Source: Bacteroidales bacterium (GTDB lineage Bacteria > Bacteroidota > Bacteroidia > Bacteroidales > Tenuifilaceae). Taken from it: a DNA stretch of 64,000 bases. The notes beneath the pieces are model-generated. The model saw nothing but the letters and a program-made list of their open reading frames with translations, was not told where the DNA came from and did not search any database. Below are positions 17,840 to 26,867 of the stretch, piece by piece (positions within the stretch are counted from its first letter, which is position 1; every line of letters starts with the position of its first letter). The DNA lies in contig JACJXC010000005.1 of the NCBI GenBank assembly GCA_020636835.1, positions 1 to 64,000 of the forward strand, given 5' to 3'. Made by a program: the position numbers and the translations under genes.

Positions 17840-19144
17840 TTAACCTTTAATGGTATCCCTGAAAAATGCTTCCTCCTTTATTTTATCGATATACTGCTTG
17901 GCTAACCACAAATGCTTGCGATCTTCGGAACCGGGCTTTACATTAGCATCATCAATATAATCCTCAAAGCACCTCAGCGCAGTGGCATACTCCTTCGAGG
18001 AGTAGTACGAAAGCCCAACCTTAAACAGAAACTCAACATTACCATTAGAGTACGATTGAGCCTTACGGTAAGTAGCAATAGCTTTTTGATAGTTCTTATT
18101 CTCAAAGTACAAATCGCCTTTTAAATCGAATAGCACAACCAGCAAAGAGCTATCGGGGGTCAATAACCGCTCAGTATAATCTACAATACCCAATGCCTTG
18201 GACCTATCGCCAATCTTGAGCAGTGATGATGAGTAAACAAAATTCATAAAGCTATCGGAGCTATCGCGAGCATAAGCCATCTCAAAATCGGGAATGGATT
18301 GGTAATACAGCCCTTTTCCAAACTTACTAATAGCTAGGTATTTCAAAGTAAAAGTGGAAGAATCGCCAAGTTCACATACCCGCTGAAAAATTTCGTACGA
18401 CCTCTTATACTTCTTTTGATCCACATATAGTTTCCCTTTGAGTTTAAGCAGTGGCAAATAGAGGGAATCCACTTTAAGCGCAGTATCTATCTCGGCAATA
18501 ATATCCGGAGTTGGCACCTCAAGCGCCACCAGCAGTTTAACAAACTTCGTTACAATGTCCAGGTTCTGGTTATTATACCGTATCGCATTATTGTAAGAGT
18601 TAATCGCATCGAGCGGATTGTTCACCAGAAGGGCACAATCGGCGCGCAACTCCCAATAGTACGAATTGGTTGAATCGGTACGGGTTAACTGGTAGTAGTT
18701 AGCAAAGGCATTAACGTAAAACCCCTCGCGCTTCAACAATCCAGCGTACTGCAACCGCGTATTTGCGCATAACGAATCCAACCGGAGTATTCGCTCGTAA
18801 TACTTACGCGATTCACGAGTTTTGCCGCATTGAAGAAGATTGCGGGCATACCCCTTAAGTGCGGGGATATAGGTAGAATCCAATGCCACCAGCCGCCCAT
18901 AGGCAACCAATGCGCTATCGTACCGGCCAACCCCTTCGTACGCAACCCCTTTTAGCTTATTGTACCGAGGCGAATTAGCAACAAATTGCTCGTTTAGCAC
19001 GGCAATTGCCCTTTCATAATTCCCCTCCATCAACGCCAACTCGGCATTCTGTAGATACAAGGAATCCTGTCCCTTTAAAACGAAGCCAGACTGAAGCATC
19101 AGCGTGGCGATAAGTAAAATTAAATTAAGTCGCATAGCATCCAT
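17840..19144 (-). CDS. Tetratricopeptide-repeat protein with signal peptide
   Basis: About 434 residues. After a signal peptide (hydrophobic stretch ending near LKGQDS) nearly the whole protein consists of TPR units (for example ALMEGNYERAIAVLNEQF, ALVAYGRLVALDSTYIPALKGYARNL, GDLYFENKNYQKAIATYRKA). It is probably a periplasmic scaffold for protein-protein contacts; no partner is indicated by the context. The frame is open up to 19192, but the ATGs at 19144 and 19135 give a better signal peptide; 19144 was chosen. Confidence 0.8.
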   Translation of the reverse strand: MDAMRLNLILLIATLMLQSGFVLKGQDSLYLQNAELALMEGNYERAIAVLNEQFVANSPRYNKLKGVAYEGVGRYDSALVAYGRLVALDSTYIPALKGYARNLLQCGKTRESRKYYERILRLDSLCANTRLQYAGLLKREGFYVNAFANYYQLTRTDSTNSYYWELRADCALLVNNPLDAINSYNNAIRYNNQNLDIVTKFVKLLVALEVPTPDIIAEIDTALKVDSLYLPLLKLKGKLYVDQKKYKRSYEIFQRVCELGDSSTFTLKYLAISKFGKGLYYQSIPDFEMAYARDSSDSFMNFVYSSSLLKIGDRSKALGIVDYTERLLTPDSSLLVVLFDLKGDLYFENKNYQKAIATYRKAQSYSNGNVEFLFKVGLSYYSSKEYATALRCFEDYIDDANVKPGSEDRKHLWLAKQYIDKIKEEAFFRDTIKG

Positions 19145-19220
19145 TATAATTATACATAGTAAAAGTAAAAGAATTTTATAAAAAAAACACATTTACTGTT
19201 ATACTTTCAATAAAAACACC

Positions 19221-19228
19221 TATACTTG
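19221..19228 (+). promoter_or_regulatory. Candidate -7 box for the trp leader/trpB transcript
   Basis: TATACTTG differs from TAnnTTTG at one position. It lies 18 bases before the leader-peptide ATG, at the right place to start a transcript containing leader and attenuator. Confidence 0.4.
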
Positions 19229-19246
19229 TAACCTGAAAAACGAACA

Positions 19247-19309
19247 ATGAGTAGATCAACACAAAATATTTGGTGGCTTGGCATAAAATCCAAAACAAGG
19301 GGAATTTAG
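19247..19309 (+). CDS. trp leader peptide (tandem Trp codons)
   Basis: A 20-residue open frame, ATG to TAG, with two adjacent Trp codons (TGG TGG) at positions 9-10. It lies about 25 bases upstream of an intrinsic terminator and in front of trpB. This is the architecture of ribosome-mediated attenuation: with scarce charged tRNA-Trp the ribosome stalls at the Trp codons and read-through into trpB is favoured. It is too short for ordinary gene calling; the support is position, the rare tandem Trp codons and the terminator. Confidence 0.8.
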   Translation: MSRSTQNIWWLGIKSKTRGI

Positions 19310-19333
19310 GCTAAGTTATTACTATATAGTATT

Positions 19334-19367
19334 AAGCCGCAGAAACCCCCTGCGGCTTTTGTTTTTT
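19334..19367 (+). terminator. trp attenuator terminator hairpin
   Basis: A 9-bp stem (AAGCCGCAG at 19334-19342 with CTGCGGCTT at 19350-19358), a seven-base loop, then TTTTGTTTTTTT. A competing helix is possible between AGGGG at 19298-19302, in the last codons of the leader ORF, and CCCCT at 19347-19351, which would disrupt the terminator. Confidence 0.85.
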
Positions 19368-19431
19368 TAATATCTTTTTACTGAAAATTGCAAACTAAAC
19401 TATACATATCAATCATCTTTTGGTGTTGGTG

Positions 19432-19468
19432 GCGGGGGCTCCCCCGCACATAGTCTGGTTTTTTGTGC
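19432..19468 (+). other. GC-rich hairpin pair in the trpB leader
   Basis: Between attenuator and trpB lie a self-complementary GCGGGG-GCTC-CCCCGC (19432-19447) and an overlapping GCACA/TGTGC stem (19446-19468). They stand out from the AT-rich surroundings. The function is unknown; they may be a second folding element of the leader or a remnant of a repeat. Confidence 0.4.
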
Positions 19469-19576
19469 CCAAGGTGGCGCACTTCCTAAAATTCAATTTT
19501 GTCAATTCATTATTCAACCATTTGCGACTGGCATTAAGTCCAATGGTATTTAAATCACGTAAAAAATCACAAAAAA

Positions 19577-20776
19577 ATGGAAACACAAACTATATCAACC
19601 GGTATAAACGTATCGCCAATAGTATCGATGTTAAACTACAATGGCCGCTACGGTGAATACGGCGGGGCATACATCCCCGAAATTCTGGCAAAACCACTCG
19701 AAAGGGTATCGCACGAGTTTGACCAACTGGCAAAGGACAAGAGTTTTAATAACGAGTACATCCACTACCTAAAACAGTTCGTTGGCCGCCCCTCGCCCCT
19801 GTACTTGGCCCAAAGGCTATCGGCGTATGTTGGTTCAACTATCTACCTAAAACGCGAGGATCTAAACCATACCGGGTCGCACAAAATCAACAACACCATT
19901 GGACAGGTTCTGGTAGCCAAACGCTTAGGTGCAAAGGAAATAATAGCCGAAACTGGAGCTGGACAGCACGGAGTGGCTACCGCCACCGCAGCCGCATTAA
20001 TGGGTATTCCATGCAAGGTGTTCATGGGGGCAAAAGATGTTGAACGGCAAACACTTAACGTTCGAAGAATGAAACTACTGGGAGCCGAAGTTATTACCAC
20101 CGAAATGGGAACCGCAACGCTGAAAGATGCGGTAGATGCAGCACTGGGCTACTACATTGAGCATCCAACCTCGTACTACTTACTGGGATCGCAAGTGGGA
20201 CCACACCCCTACCCCAAAATGGTGGGCTATTTCCAAAGCGTTATCGGACAGGAAGCCCGAGCCCAGATTATAGCCCAAGAGGGACGCCTACCCCAGGCAA
20301 TTTTTGCCTGTATTGGCGGCGGCTCAAACGCAATAGGCCTGTTCTCAGGGTTCCTAAACGACATGGAGGTAGGCATCTACGGAGCCGAAGGAGGAGGCCT
20401 GGCGATTCCCAGTAATACTGCCGCCACACTCTCGTTCGGGAAACCCACAATCTTCCAAGGCACATACTCATACTGCCTGGTTGATGCGAACGGAAATCCA
20501 ACGGAATCGCACTCCGTGGCAGCAGGATTGGATTACCCCGGAATAAGCCCACAGCATGCCTACCTGAAGGATACAAAGCGGGCAAACTACCTCCCCATTA
20601 CCGATCCGGAGGCCATTGATGCGTACAAAATCCTATCGGAGCTGGAAGGCATCATCCCCGCCATTGAATCGAGCCATGCAATTGCACTGGCCGCAAAGAC
20701 ACTGAAAAATAAGAACATGCTGGCCATCGTAAACCTATCGGGACGGGGCGACAAGGACGTGGATAGAGATATTTAA
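19577..20776 (+). CDS. trpB: Tryptophan synthase beta chain
   Basis: A 399-residue PLP enzyme that condenses indole and serine to tryptophan. The PLP lysine is K103 in HTGSHKINNTIGQ, and the phosphate-binding loop is CIGGGSNAIGLFSGF. NYNGRYGEYGGAYIPE and the C-terminal SGRGDKD are also typical. It is a TrpB1-type sequence, the kind that normally pairs with TrpA. No other trp gene is in the window; the gene stands alone between its attenuator and a bidirectional terminator, whereas many Bacteroidota keep trpB at the head of a full trp operon. Confidence 0.96.
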   Translation: METQTISTGINVSPIVSMLNYNGRYGEYGGAYIPEILAKPLERVSHEFDQLAKDKSFNNEYIHYLKQFVGRPSPLYLAQRLSAYVGSTIYLKREDLNHTGSHKINNTIGQVLVAKRLGAKEIIAETGAGQHGVATATAAALMGIPCKVFMGAKDVERQTLNVRRMKLLGAEVITTEMGTATLKDAVDAALGYYIEHPTSYYLLGSQVGPHPYPKMVGYFQSVIGQEARAQIIAQEGRLPQAIFACIGGGSNAIGLFSGFLNDMEVGIYGAEGGGLAIPSNTAATLSFGKPTIFQGTYSYCLVDANGNPTESHSVAAGLDYPGISPQHAYLKDTKRANYLPITDPEAIDAYKILSELEGIIPAIESSHAIALAAKTLKNKNMLAIVNLSGRGDKDVDRDI

Positions 20777-20792
20777 CGCTCCGTTGCATTAC

Positions 20793-20827
20793 AAAAAATC
20801 CCTGCTCTACTGGGGCAGGGATTTTTT
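20793..20827. terminator. Bidirectional terminator between trpB and nitroreductase gene
   Basis: AAAAAATCCCTGC pairs with GCAGGGATTTTTT around a nine-base loop. Flanking A and T runs allow it to end both converging transcripts. Confidence 0.85.
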
Positions 20828-20834
20828 ATCAATG

Positions 20835-21404
20835 CTATTGGTACTTATTGAAGTTCACAACTTCGTGTGTAAGTTTACGCTTTTTCTCTCGAATCTCGTC
20901 GCTTTGCGGATAGCCTAAAGTGATAATCAATGGAACACGCTTCGATTTAGGAATATCGAGCAACTTCTTCACAGCCGACTCGTCGAACCAGCCCAGCATA
21001 CAGCTTCCTAACCCTTCGGCCTTTGCTGCAAGGCAAATGTGCTCTGCCACAATTCCAATATCAATAAGCGGTAAGGTTTTACCCTTCACAAAACTGCCAA
21101 ACTTTGAGTTGAAGTTGGCTCCCTCCATTACAATTGCTATGTGAACAGGCGCCTGCTTGGTGAAATGGTTTATACCCAAAACCCGACTTGCCGCTGCATC
21201 GGCAAGTTTATTCTTCAACTCTGGCTCGTCAACCACAACAAACTTCCAGGGTTGCGCATTACAAGCCGAAGGAGCCACACGGGCTGCCTCCAGAATTCTG
21301 CTTATTATCTCGCGGCTAACCGGTTCGGGTAAATATCCCCTATCGCTCTGGCGGTTGTTCACCAACCAGTAAAAGTACTCGTTCAAATTAGGATTTGTAA
21401 ACAT
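20835..21404 (-). CDS. Nitroreductase family flavoprotein
   Basis: A 189-residue FMN-dependent oxidoreductase. Family features are the N-terminal RQSDRGYLPEPVS, the RILEAARVAPSACNAQPWKFVVV motif that binds FMN phosphate and ribityl, and AAKAEGLGSCMLGWFDE near the C-terminal third. Members reduce nitro compounds, quinones or enones with NAD(P)H; the natural substrate is not predictable. Its start overlaps the stop of the upstream Rossmann-protein gene by 17 bases, so they share a transcript. Confidence 0.9.
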   Translation of the reverse strand: MFTNPNLNEYFYWLVNNRQSDRGYLPEPVSREIISRILEAARVAPSACNAQPWKFVVVDEPELKNKLADAAASRVLGINHFTKQAPVHIAIVMEGANFNSKFGSFVKGKTLPLIDIGIVAEHICLAAKAEGLGSCMLGWFDESAVKKLLDIPKSKRVPLIITLGYPQSDEIREKKRKLTHEVVNFNKYQ

Positions 21405-22044
21405 CGGACATTTGTTTTAAAACGTTGGACTCCACTGTTATTGCTCCTGTTGATGATAGTGCAAGCATCACCATGCTCTTTGCAACATCAACAGCATAAA
21501 TACCCCTATACTTGCGTAATGGGCCAACAAATATAAAACCAAATAGCTTATAAAAGAATACTCCTAACTTTTCGCCAAATCGAAATTCGTCCCTTTTGCC
21601 CAAAAGTAGCGATGGACGCACAATTCCACAAAGTGTAAATCCAAGCTGTTTCACAGCCTCCTCCATTTGGCCTTTTGTACGCAGGTAAAAGTTCGACGAA
21701 TCGACATTAGCGCCAATGGAACTTACCACCAATAATCGTTTTACACCAGCATCCTTTGCACGTTGAGCAACTGATCGCACCAACTCAAAGTCGACCTTTT
21801 GGAAAGCCTCCTTGCTTCCAGCCTTCCTCATTGTGGTGCCAATGCATACATACACATCATCAACATCGGCTGGTATTGCAAAACTATCAGTTAACTCAGT
21901 ACTGATAATTTTTACTGGCAAATTGCTTACCGGTTTGCGCATATAGGCAAGAACCTTTATATAGTTTTTATTGTCGGAAAGCAAGTGAATGAGTTGATTT
22001 CCAACTAAACCTGTACTTCCAAAAACGGCGGCTACTTTTTCCAT
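21388..22044 (-). CDS. NAD(P)-binding Rossmann-fold protein, NmrA/TIP30-like
   Basis: A 218-residue atypical short-chain dehydrogenase. The nucleotide-binding motif is AAVFGSTGLVGNQLIHLL (about 5-22), and VVSSIGANVDSSNFYLRTKGQMEEAV contains a Y-x-x-x-K-like active region (YLRTK). It resembles the HTATIP2/TIP30 group of NAD(P)H-binding proteins; the substrate is unknown. It overlaps the nitroreductase gene and follows the gamma-glutamyltransferase gene after 49 bases. Confidence 0.83.
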   Translation of the reverse strand: MEKVAAVFGSTGLVGNQLIHLLSDNKNYIKVLAYMRKPVSNLPVKIISTELTDSFAIPADVDDVYVCIGTTMRKAGSKEAFQKVDFELVRSVAQRAKDAGVKRLLVVSSIGANVDSSNFYLRTKGQMEEAVKQLGFTLCGIVRPSLLLGKRDEFRFGEKLGVFFYKLFGFIFVGPLRKYRGIYAVDVAKSMVMLALSSTGAITVESNVLKQMSDVYKS

Positions 22045-22093
22045 ATTTTAATTGCTAAAAAGTACAACATCAAAATTTCACATAACATCAATA

Positions 22094-23779
22094 CTAATAA
22101 CCTGCCGCCTGCCCATCCTTTCGCGATTCCGAAGCCCCAACATACACACCATTCGTTGCATCGAACATAATTGCCTGATAGCCACCATACCCATCCAAAC
22201 TATAGGATACCTTATGTCCCTTCTCCAATAGCTTTCTTATCTGCTGATAATCGAAGCCCGATTCAAGGTAAACGGTTCCACCATTGGTCATACGCTCATC
22301 GGTTGGCTCGGAGCTACCCTCGTGCTGAATTCTAGGGGCATCGCCTGCTTCCTGAAGATTCATTCCAAAATCAATCAGGTTCACAACAACCTGAGCATGT
22401 CCCTGAGGTTGCATTCCGCCACCCATTACACCAAAACTAATGTAGGGTTTTCCATCCTTGGTAATAAATCCGGGAATGATAGTGTGAAATGGACGTTTCC
22501 CCGGCTCATAAACGTTGGGATGGCCCTCGGTCAACGAAAACATCTCGCCCCTGTCCTGTAGTATAAAACCCAATCCAGTTGGCGTCATCCCGGAACCCAT
22601 TCCACGGTAATTGCTCTGGATAAGCGAAACCATATTGCCCTCAGAGTCAGCCACGGTAAGGTAAATTGTATTTCCGGTTTGTAAAACTCCAGCATCGTAA
22701 CTGCGTGCCGACCTATTAAGGTTAATCAAATTGGCTCGCTCTTTTGCGTATTCCTTGGAGATTAACTGTTTATAGGGGACTTTAGCAAAATCGGGGTCGG
22801 CATAGTAACGCGCTCTATCCTCAAATGCCAACTTCTTTGCTTCAATAAAAAGGTGCATATACTCCGCACTACCAAACCCCATCGATTTAATATCGTACTG
22901 TTCAAGGATATTAAGAATTTGCAGTGTGGCAATTCCTTGACCATTGGGAGGTAATTCCCAAACATCATAACCTCTGTACGATGAGGAAACAGGCTCAATC
23001 CATTCCGATTTATGTGCTGCCAAATCATCGTACGATAGGAATCCACCATTGCGCTTCATATAGGCATCAATTGCCTTTGCAATGCTACCCTTGTAAAACT
23101 CATCGCGACCATTTTTGGCAATCAACTCAAGTGTTTTTGCTAAATAAGGATTTTTGAAAACTTCGCCTTTAGCAGGAGCCTTTCCGTTTGGCATATAAAT
23201 CTCAGCAAAACCTTCATATTCCTTTAGTCTTTCGGCATTACGCTTCCAGTAAAATGCTATCAACTCCGAAACAGGAAAACCCTCCTTAGCATAGTTAATT
23301 GATGGTTGTAAGACCTCCTGCATTTTGAGTTTGCCAAATTTGCCGTGAAGTTCAAACCAACCATCAACGCAACCGGGAACAGAAACTGGCAGAGGGCCAA
23401 GTGCAGGAATATGCTTTATACCCTTATCCTTGAAATATTTTAACGTAAGCGATTTAGGAGAGCGTCCGCTTGCGTTTAATCCATATAGTTTCTGAGTTTT
23501 TGCATCCCACACAATTGCAAATAAGTCGCCACCAATGCCATTGCCTGTTGGTTCAACCAGTCCAAGCATAGCATTTGCAGCAATAGCCGCATCAACGGCA
23601 GAGCCACCTTTTTTCAAAATATCGATTGCTACTTGAGTAGCCAATGGCTGACTTGTGCAAGCCATGCCGTACTGAGCAATAACCTCGGAGCGAGTTGCAA
23701 ACATAAGCCCGGTCATTCGATCCTGTCCGTATGCCATAATACTGATGGTTAGAATCGCTAATGTAAGAGAATTTTTCAT
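22094..23779 (-). CDS. ggt: Gamma-glutamyltransferase
   Basis: A 561-residue exported proenzyme that cleaves gamma-glutamyl bonds of glutathione and related peptides in the periplasm. A signal peptide runs to about MAYGQ. The self-cleavage site is NTIYLTVADSEGN near residue 370, whose Thr becomes the N-terminal nucleophile of the small subunit (E. coli form TTHYSVVD). The glycine-rich GVMGGGMQPQGHAQ and GNGIGGDLFAI motifs are present. The ATG at 23779 is preferred to an extension of 42 codons upstream that lacks signal-peptide logic. The pair NmrA-like/nitroreductase lies downstream. Confidence 0.93.
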   Translation of the reverse strand: MKNSLTLAILTISIMAYGQDRMTGLMFATRSEVIAQYGMACTSQPLATQVAIDILKKGGSAVDAAIAANAMLGLVEPTGNGIGGDLFAIVWDAKTQKLYGLNASGRSPKSLTLKYFKDKGIKHIPALGPLPVSVPGCVDGWFELHGKFGKLKMQEVLQPSINYAKEGFPVSELIAFYWKRNAERLKEYEGFAEIYMPNGKAPAKGEVFKNPYLAKTLELIAKNGRDEFYKGSIAKAIDAYMKRNGGFLSYDDLAAHKSEWIEPVSSSYRGYDVWELPPNGQGIATLQILNILEQYDIKSMGFGSAEYMHLFIEAKKLAFEDRARYYADPDFAKVPYKQLISKEYAKERANLINLNRSARSYDAGVLQTGNTIYLTVADSEGNMVSLIQSNYRGMGSGMTPTGLGFILQDRGEMFSLTEGHPNVYEPGKRPFHTIIPGFITKDGKPYISFGVMGGGMQPQGHAQVVVNLIDFGMNLQEAGDAPRIQHEGSSEPTDERMTNGGTVYLESGFDYQQIRKLLEKGHKVSYSLDGYGGYQAIMFDATNGVYVGASESRKDGQAAGY

Positions 23780-23835
23780 GGATTTGGGTATTATATTTGA
23801 ATTAAAAAGTATGTAAACCCGATAGTTAATCCTAC

Positions 23836-23843
23836 CAAAAATA
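23836..23843 (-). promoter_or_regulatory. Candidate -7 box for ggt
   Basis: TATTTTTG on the minus strand, 56 bases before the ATG; an exact TAnnTTTG match without a well-spaced -33 element. Confidence 0.4.
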
Positions 23844-24004
23844 TAAAAACAACCAGATTGAAGAATTGCAATGATAAATACACACCCAAAGGGAATAATC
23901 ATCACAAATATCGATATTGGTATAATGCTTTGACATCCCGCCAGAAAAAGGTTTAAACAACCACAATTTAGCTAAAAACGTTGCTAATGATATGAAAAAG
24001 CGTT

Positions 24005-26335
24005 ATGTTTAACCACAAATTTACGAATATGAGCCGCAAGTTAAAAATCCGTCAAAAAATTCTTCTTTACATCCTAACGTTTACAGCGTTCTTGTATATC
24101 ATATCGATAGGATACATCCTTTACAACTCACGCAAAACGGTAAATGAGGATGCAATCACCAAAACACAGCTTACCGCCAGGGTAACGGCCAAGGAAATTT
24201 CCAGCATATTCGAGCGGGAATTAACCCTAGTGCGTACGCTATCCCAAGCATTTACAGTATTTAAAGATTTGCCCCAGAAGCAATGGGAAAAATTATTCCT
24301 CGATATGTATATGCCGGTACTGAAGGAAAATCCACAGGTTTACTCGCTTTGGGACAGCTGGGAGTATAAAGCCTATATACCTGGCTACGACAAGGATTAC
24401 GGTAGATTTGTGATAACCACCTGGCGCGAGGGAACGCAGCTAAAATGGCTATACGACCAACGCAGTTTAACCGGCGACCCTCCAATTTACGGAGCTTACA
24501 AAAAGAAAGGTATCGAGGCTATCTGGGAGCCATACGTCGATCAGGTTACCACCGGGAAAGCGGATACAAAACTAATGATCACGTACAGTTCTCCTATTTA
24601 TGTTAATGGCACATTCGGGGGAATAATTGCTACCGATCAAGGACTTGAGAGCCTTCAGGAAATAGTTTCGGCCATTAAGCCGGTTACCGGCAGTTACGCC
24701 TACCTGGTTTCGAACACTGGAATTATTGCAGGGCACCCCGACAAGGAGATGATATACAAAAATATTTCTGAGGTATTTCCCGATGAGATGACCAGCCAAA
24801 ACCTACTCGAAAGGGTTCAGAAAGGCGAAGAGTTCAATTTCATCAAAACCGACGAATTTGGGAAGAAACACCTGATATGCTACTCGCCCATAATTGCAGG
24901 TAAAATCAACACACCTTGGGCTCTAGTATTATCGGCACCGCTCGACGTAATTACCGCTAGCGCAAAGAAAACCCTATACATATCGCTAATTGTGAGCATT
25001 ATTGGGCTATTCATCATGGTATTTATGCTCCTATTCATCTCCGATAACCTTACAAAGCCCATCACAAAAATCACCGAAATCCTGAAACGGATTGCAAAGG
25101 GCGAAATATCCAACGAGCTAATTGTGAACCTCAATACCGGCGACGAAATTGAGGAGATGGCCATTGCGCTTAACACATCCATTGAAGGGTTAAACCAAAA
25201 AACCGATTTTGCCAACGAGATTGGGAAAGGCAACTACGACTCGTCGCTCGACCTGCTCAGCGAAAAGGATGCCCTGGGGAAATCGCTCCAGTACATGCGC
25301 GAGAGTTTACGCAATGCCGCAACTGAGGAGGAGAACCGGAAGGTTGAGGATCAAAAACGATCGTGGGCCAACGAGGGCTTCGCAAAATTTGGCGAAATAC
25401 TCCGGCAAAGCAATACCGACCTACAAAAACTCTGCGACAATGTAATTGTTAACTTGGTTAAATACACCGGAGCCAACCAGGGCGGGGTGTTCCTTTGGAA
25501 CGAGGAGGATAAATACAATCAGTATTTTGAACTGGTGTCGGCCTTTGCCTGGGATAGGAAAAAATACATCACTAAGCAAGTAGAAAAAGGCGAAGGACTG
25601 GTTGGCGCATGCGCCATGGAGCGTGAAACCATTTTTATGACCGAGGTTCCGGACGATTACGTGATGATATCGTCGGGACTGGGCGAATCGAACCCCCGCT
25701 GCGTAATACTTGTACCGCTTAAGCACGAGGAAGAAGTGCTTGGCGTAATCGAAATGGCATCGTTCAAGGTGCTTGAGAAGTATGAGATTGAGTTTATTGA
25801 GAAAATTGCCGAGAGTATTGCCTCCACCATCCTGTCGGTTAAAATCAATGCCCGCACCAAGATGCTGCTAGAGCAATCGCAAATGCAAGCCGAGGAGATG
25901 AAAGCCCAGGAAGAGGAAATGCGCCAGAACATGGAGGAACTGCAAGCCACACAGGAAGAAGTTGCCCGTAAATCGGGAGAAATTGAAGGGTTTATTAATT
26001 CCATCAGCTCATCGGCATACGTTATTGAGTACGACCTTGGCGGTAACATTATCAACGTAAACGACGCTTTTCTTCAACTCGTAGGTGTGCCACGCGATCA
26101 AATTATTGGATCGCATCACTCCAACAACCTTGTTCTTACGGAACAACAAAAGAAGGAATACGGTATTTTCTGGGATAACCTAAAAGCCGGGATGACCAAA
26201 AAGACAAAATCGAAACTAAGTTGGTCTGGACGTACCATCGAACTGCTGGAAACCTATATCCCCGTTAAGGACACCGATGGGCATATCACAAAAATCATGA
26301 AATTGGCCTTCGAAATCGGGGAATTTAACGATTAA
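24005..26335 (+). CDS. Membrane sensor: Cache-HAMP-GAF-coiled coil-PAS, no kinase domain
   Basis: A 776-residue protein with TM1 (about 20-42), a periplasmic double-Cache-type domain (about 50-320), TM2 (about 322-345), HAMP, a GAF domain (about 465-610), a Glu/Gln-rich coiled coil (EEEMRQNMEELQATQEE) and a C-terminal PAS domain. There is no histidine kinase, methyl-accepting, GGDEF or phosphatase domain. The GAF-coiled-coil module is closely similar to the one in the sensor at 48.8-51.0 kb, so the two are paralogues. An ATG at 24029 is an alternative start. A hairpin terminator follows. Confidence 0.83.
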   Translation: MFNHKFTNMSRKLKIRQKILLYILTFTAFLYIISIGYILYNSRKTVNEDAITKTQLTARVTAKEISSIFERELTLVRTLSQAFTVFKDLPQKQWEKLFLDMYMPVLKENPQVYSLWDSWEYKAYIPGYDKDYGRFVITTWREGTQLKWLYDQRSLTGDPPIYGAYKKKGIEAIWEPYVDQVTTGKADTKLMITYSSPIYVNGTFGGIIATDQGLESLQEIVSAIKPVTGSYAYLVSNTGIIAGHPDKEMIYKNISEVFPDEMTSQNLLERVQKGEEFNFIKTDEFGKKHLICYSPIIAGKINTPWALVLSAPLDVITASAKKTLYISLIVSIIGLFIMVFMLLFISDNLTKPITKITEILKRIAKGEISNELIVNLNTGDEIEEMAIALNTSIEGLNQKTDFANEIGKGNYDSSLDLLSEKDALGKSLQYMRESLRNAATEEENRKVEDQKRSWANEGFAKFGEILRQSNTDLQKLCDNVIVNLVKYTGANQGGVFLWNEEDKYNQYFELVSAFAWDRKKYITKQVEKGEGLVGACAMERETIFMTEVPDDYVMISSGLGESNPRCVILVPLKHEEEVLGVIEMASFKVLEKYEIEFIEKIAESIASTILSVKINARTKMLLEQSQMQAEEMKAQEEEMRQNMEELQATQEEVARKSGEIEGFINSISSSAYVIEYDLGGNIINVNDAFLQLVGVPRDQIIGSHHSNNLVLTEQQKKEYGIFWDNLKAGMTKKTKSKLSWSGRTIELLETYIPVKDTDGHITKIMKLAFEIGEFND

Positions 26336-26355
26336 TGGAAGGAAACAAAATGAAG

Positions 26356-26390
26356 AGAGGCGATCGTAAAGGTCGCCTCTTCTATTTATA
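26356..26390 (+). terminator. Terminator after the Cache/GAF/PAS sensor gene
   Basis: An 8-bp stem (AGAGGCGA at 26356-26363 with TCGCCTCT at 26373-26380) followed by a T-rich tail TCTATTT. The tail is weaker than in the other terminators. Confidence 0.6.
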
Positions 26391-26417
26391 CAAAACCTTG
26401 ACAGTAAAAATCCCGAA

Positions 26418-26855
26418 CTAACAATGAATCGCCCCTAAATCGCGGATAATATACACATCGTAATCGCCCAGAAAGTTGAATCCGAACTGAGTGTAAAGGT
26501 TGATGGCTGCAACATTGGTTTTATGCACCTCGAGCTTCACCTGGTAGCCCTTCTGCTTCACAAAATGTAACGATTCCGTAAGCAACAATCGCCCAATCCC
26601 CTTGCGCTGGTATTCGGGATGAACTCCGAAGTGATGCAAGTGGATCCTACGCCCATCGAAGGTCATCCAGCTTGTACCAATTACCATCCCCGAACCGTCC
26701 ACGGCAACCAGCATTTTGCCTCCCATGGCGACGCTCTGCAATATAATATCGAGATTATCGCCACGCTGAGGATTCCCAAGGTTAGTTAAATGCCACACAT
26801 CGGCCAACCCATCGAAATCGGGGATCTCAAAATCACGAATAGTAATTCCATCCAT
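26418..26855 (-). CDS. GNAT family N-acetyltransferase
   Basis: A 145-residue acetyl-CoA-dependent transferase. The acetyl-CoA binding motif A is visible as HHFGVHPEYQRKGIGRLLL (Q/R-x-x-G-x-G/A), followed by VKLEVHKTNVAAINLYTQFGF of motif B. The substrate is unknown. It starts 12 bases after the NfeD gene and is probably the last gene of a unit mqnA-corA-nfeD-GNAT. Confidence 0.87.
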   Translation of the reverse strand: MDGITIRDFEIPDFDGLADVWHLTNLGNPQRGDNLDIILQSVAMGGKMLVAVDGSGMVIGTSWMTFDGRRIHLHHFGVHPEYQRKGIGRLLLTESLHFVKQKGYQVKLEVHKTNVAAINLYTQFGFNFLGDYDVYIIRDLGAIHC

Positions 26856-26867
26856 AGGCCAATCGCA

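Noticed and set aside
24150..24960. Amino-acid-binding (dCache_1AA) signature in the Cache sensor
   Set aside because: The R-x-W-Y spacing of that motif was not found; only the general Cache fold is supported.
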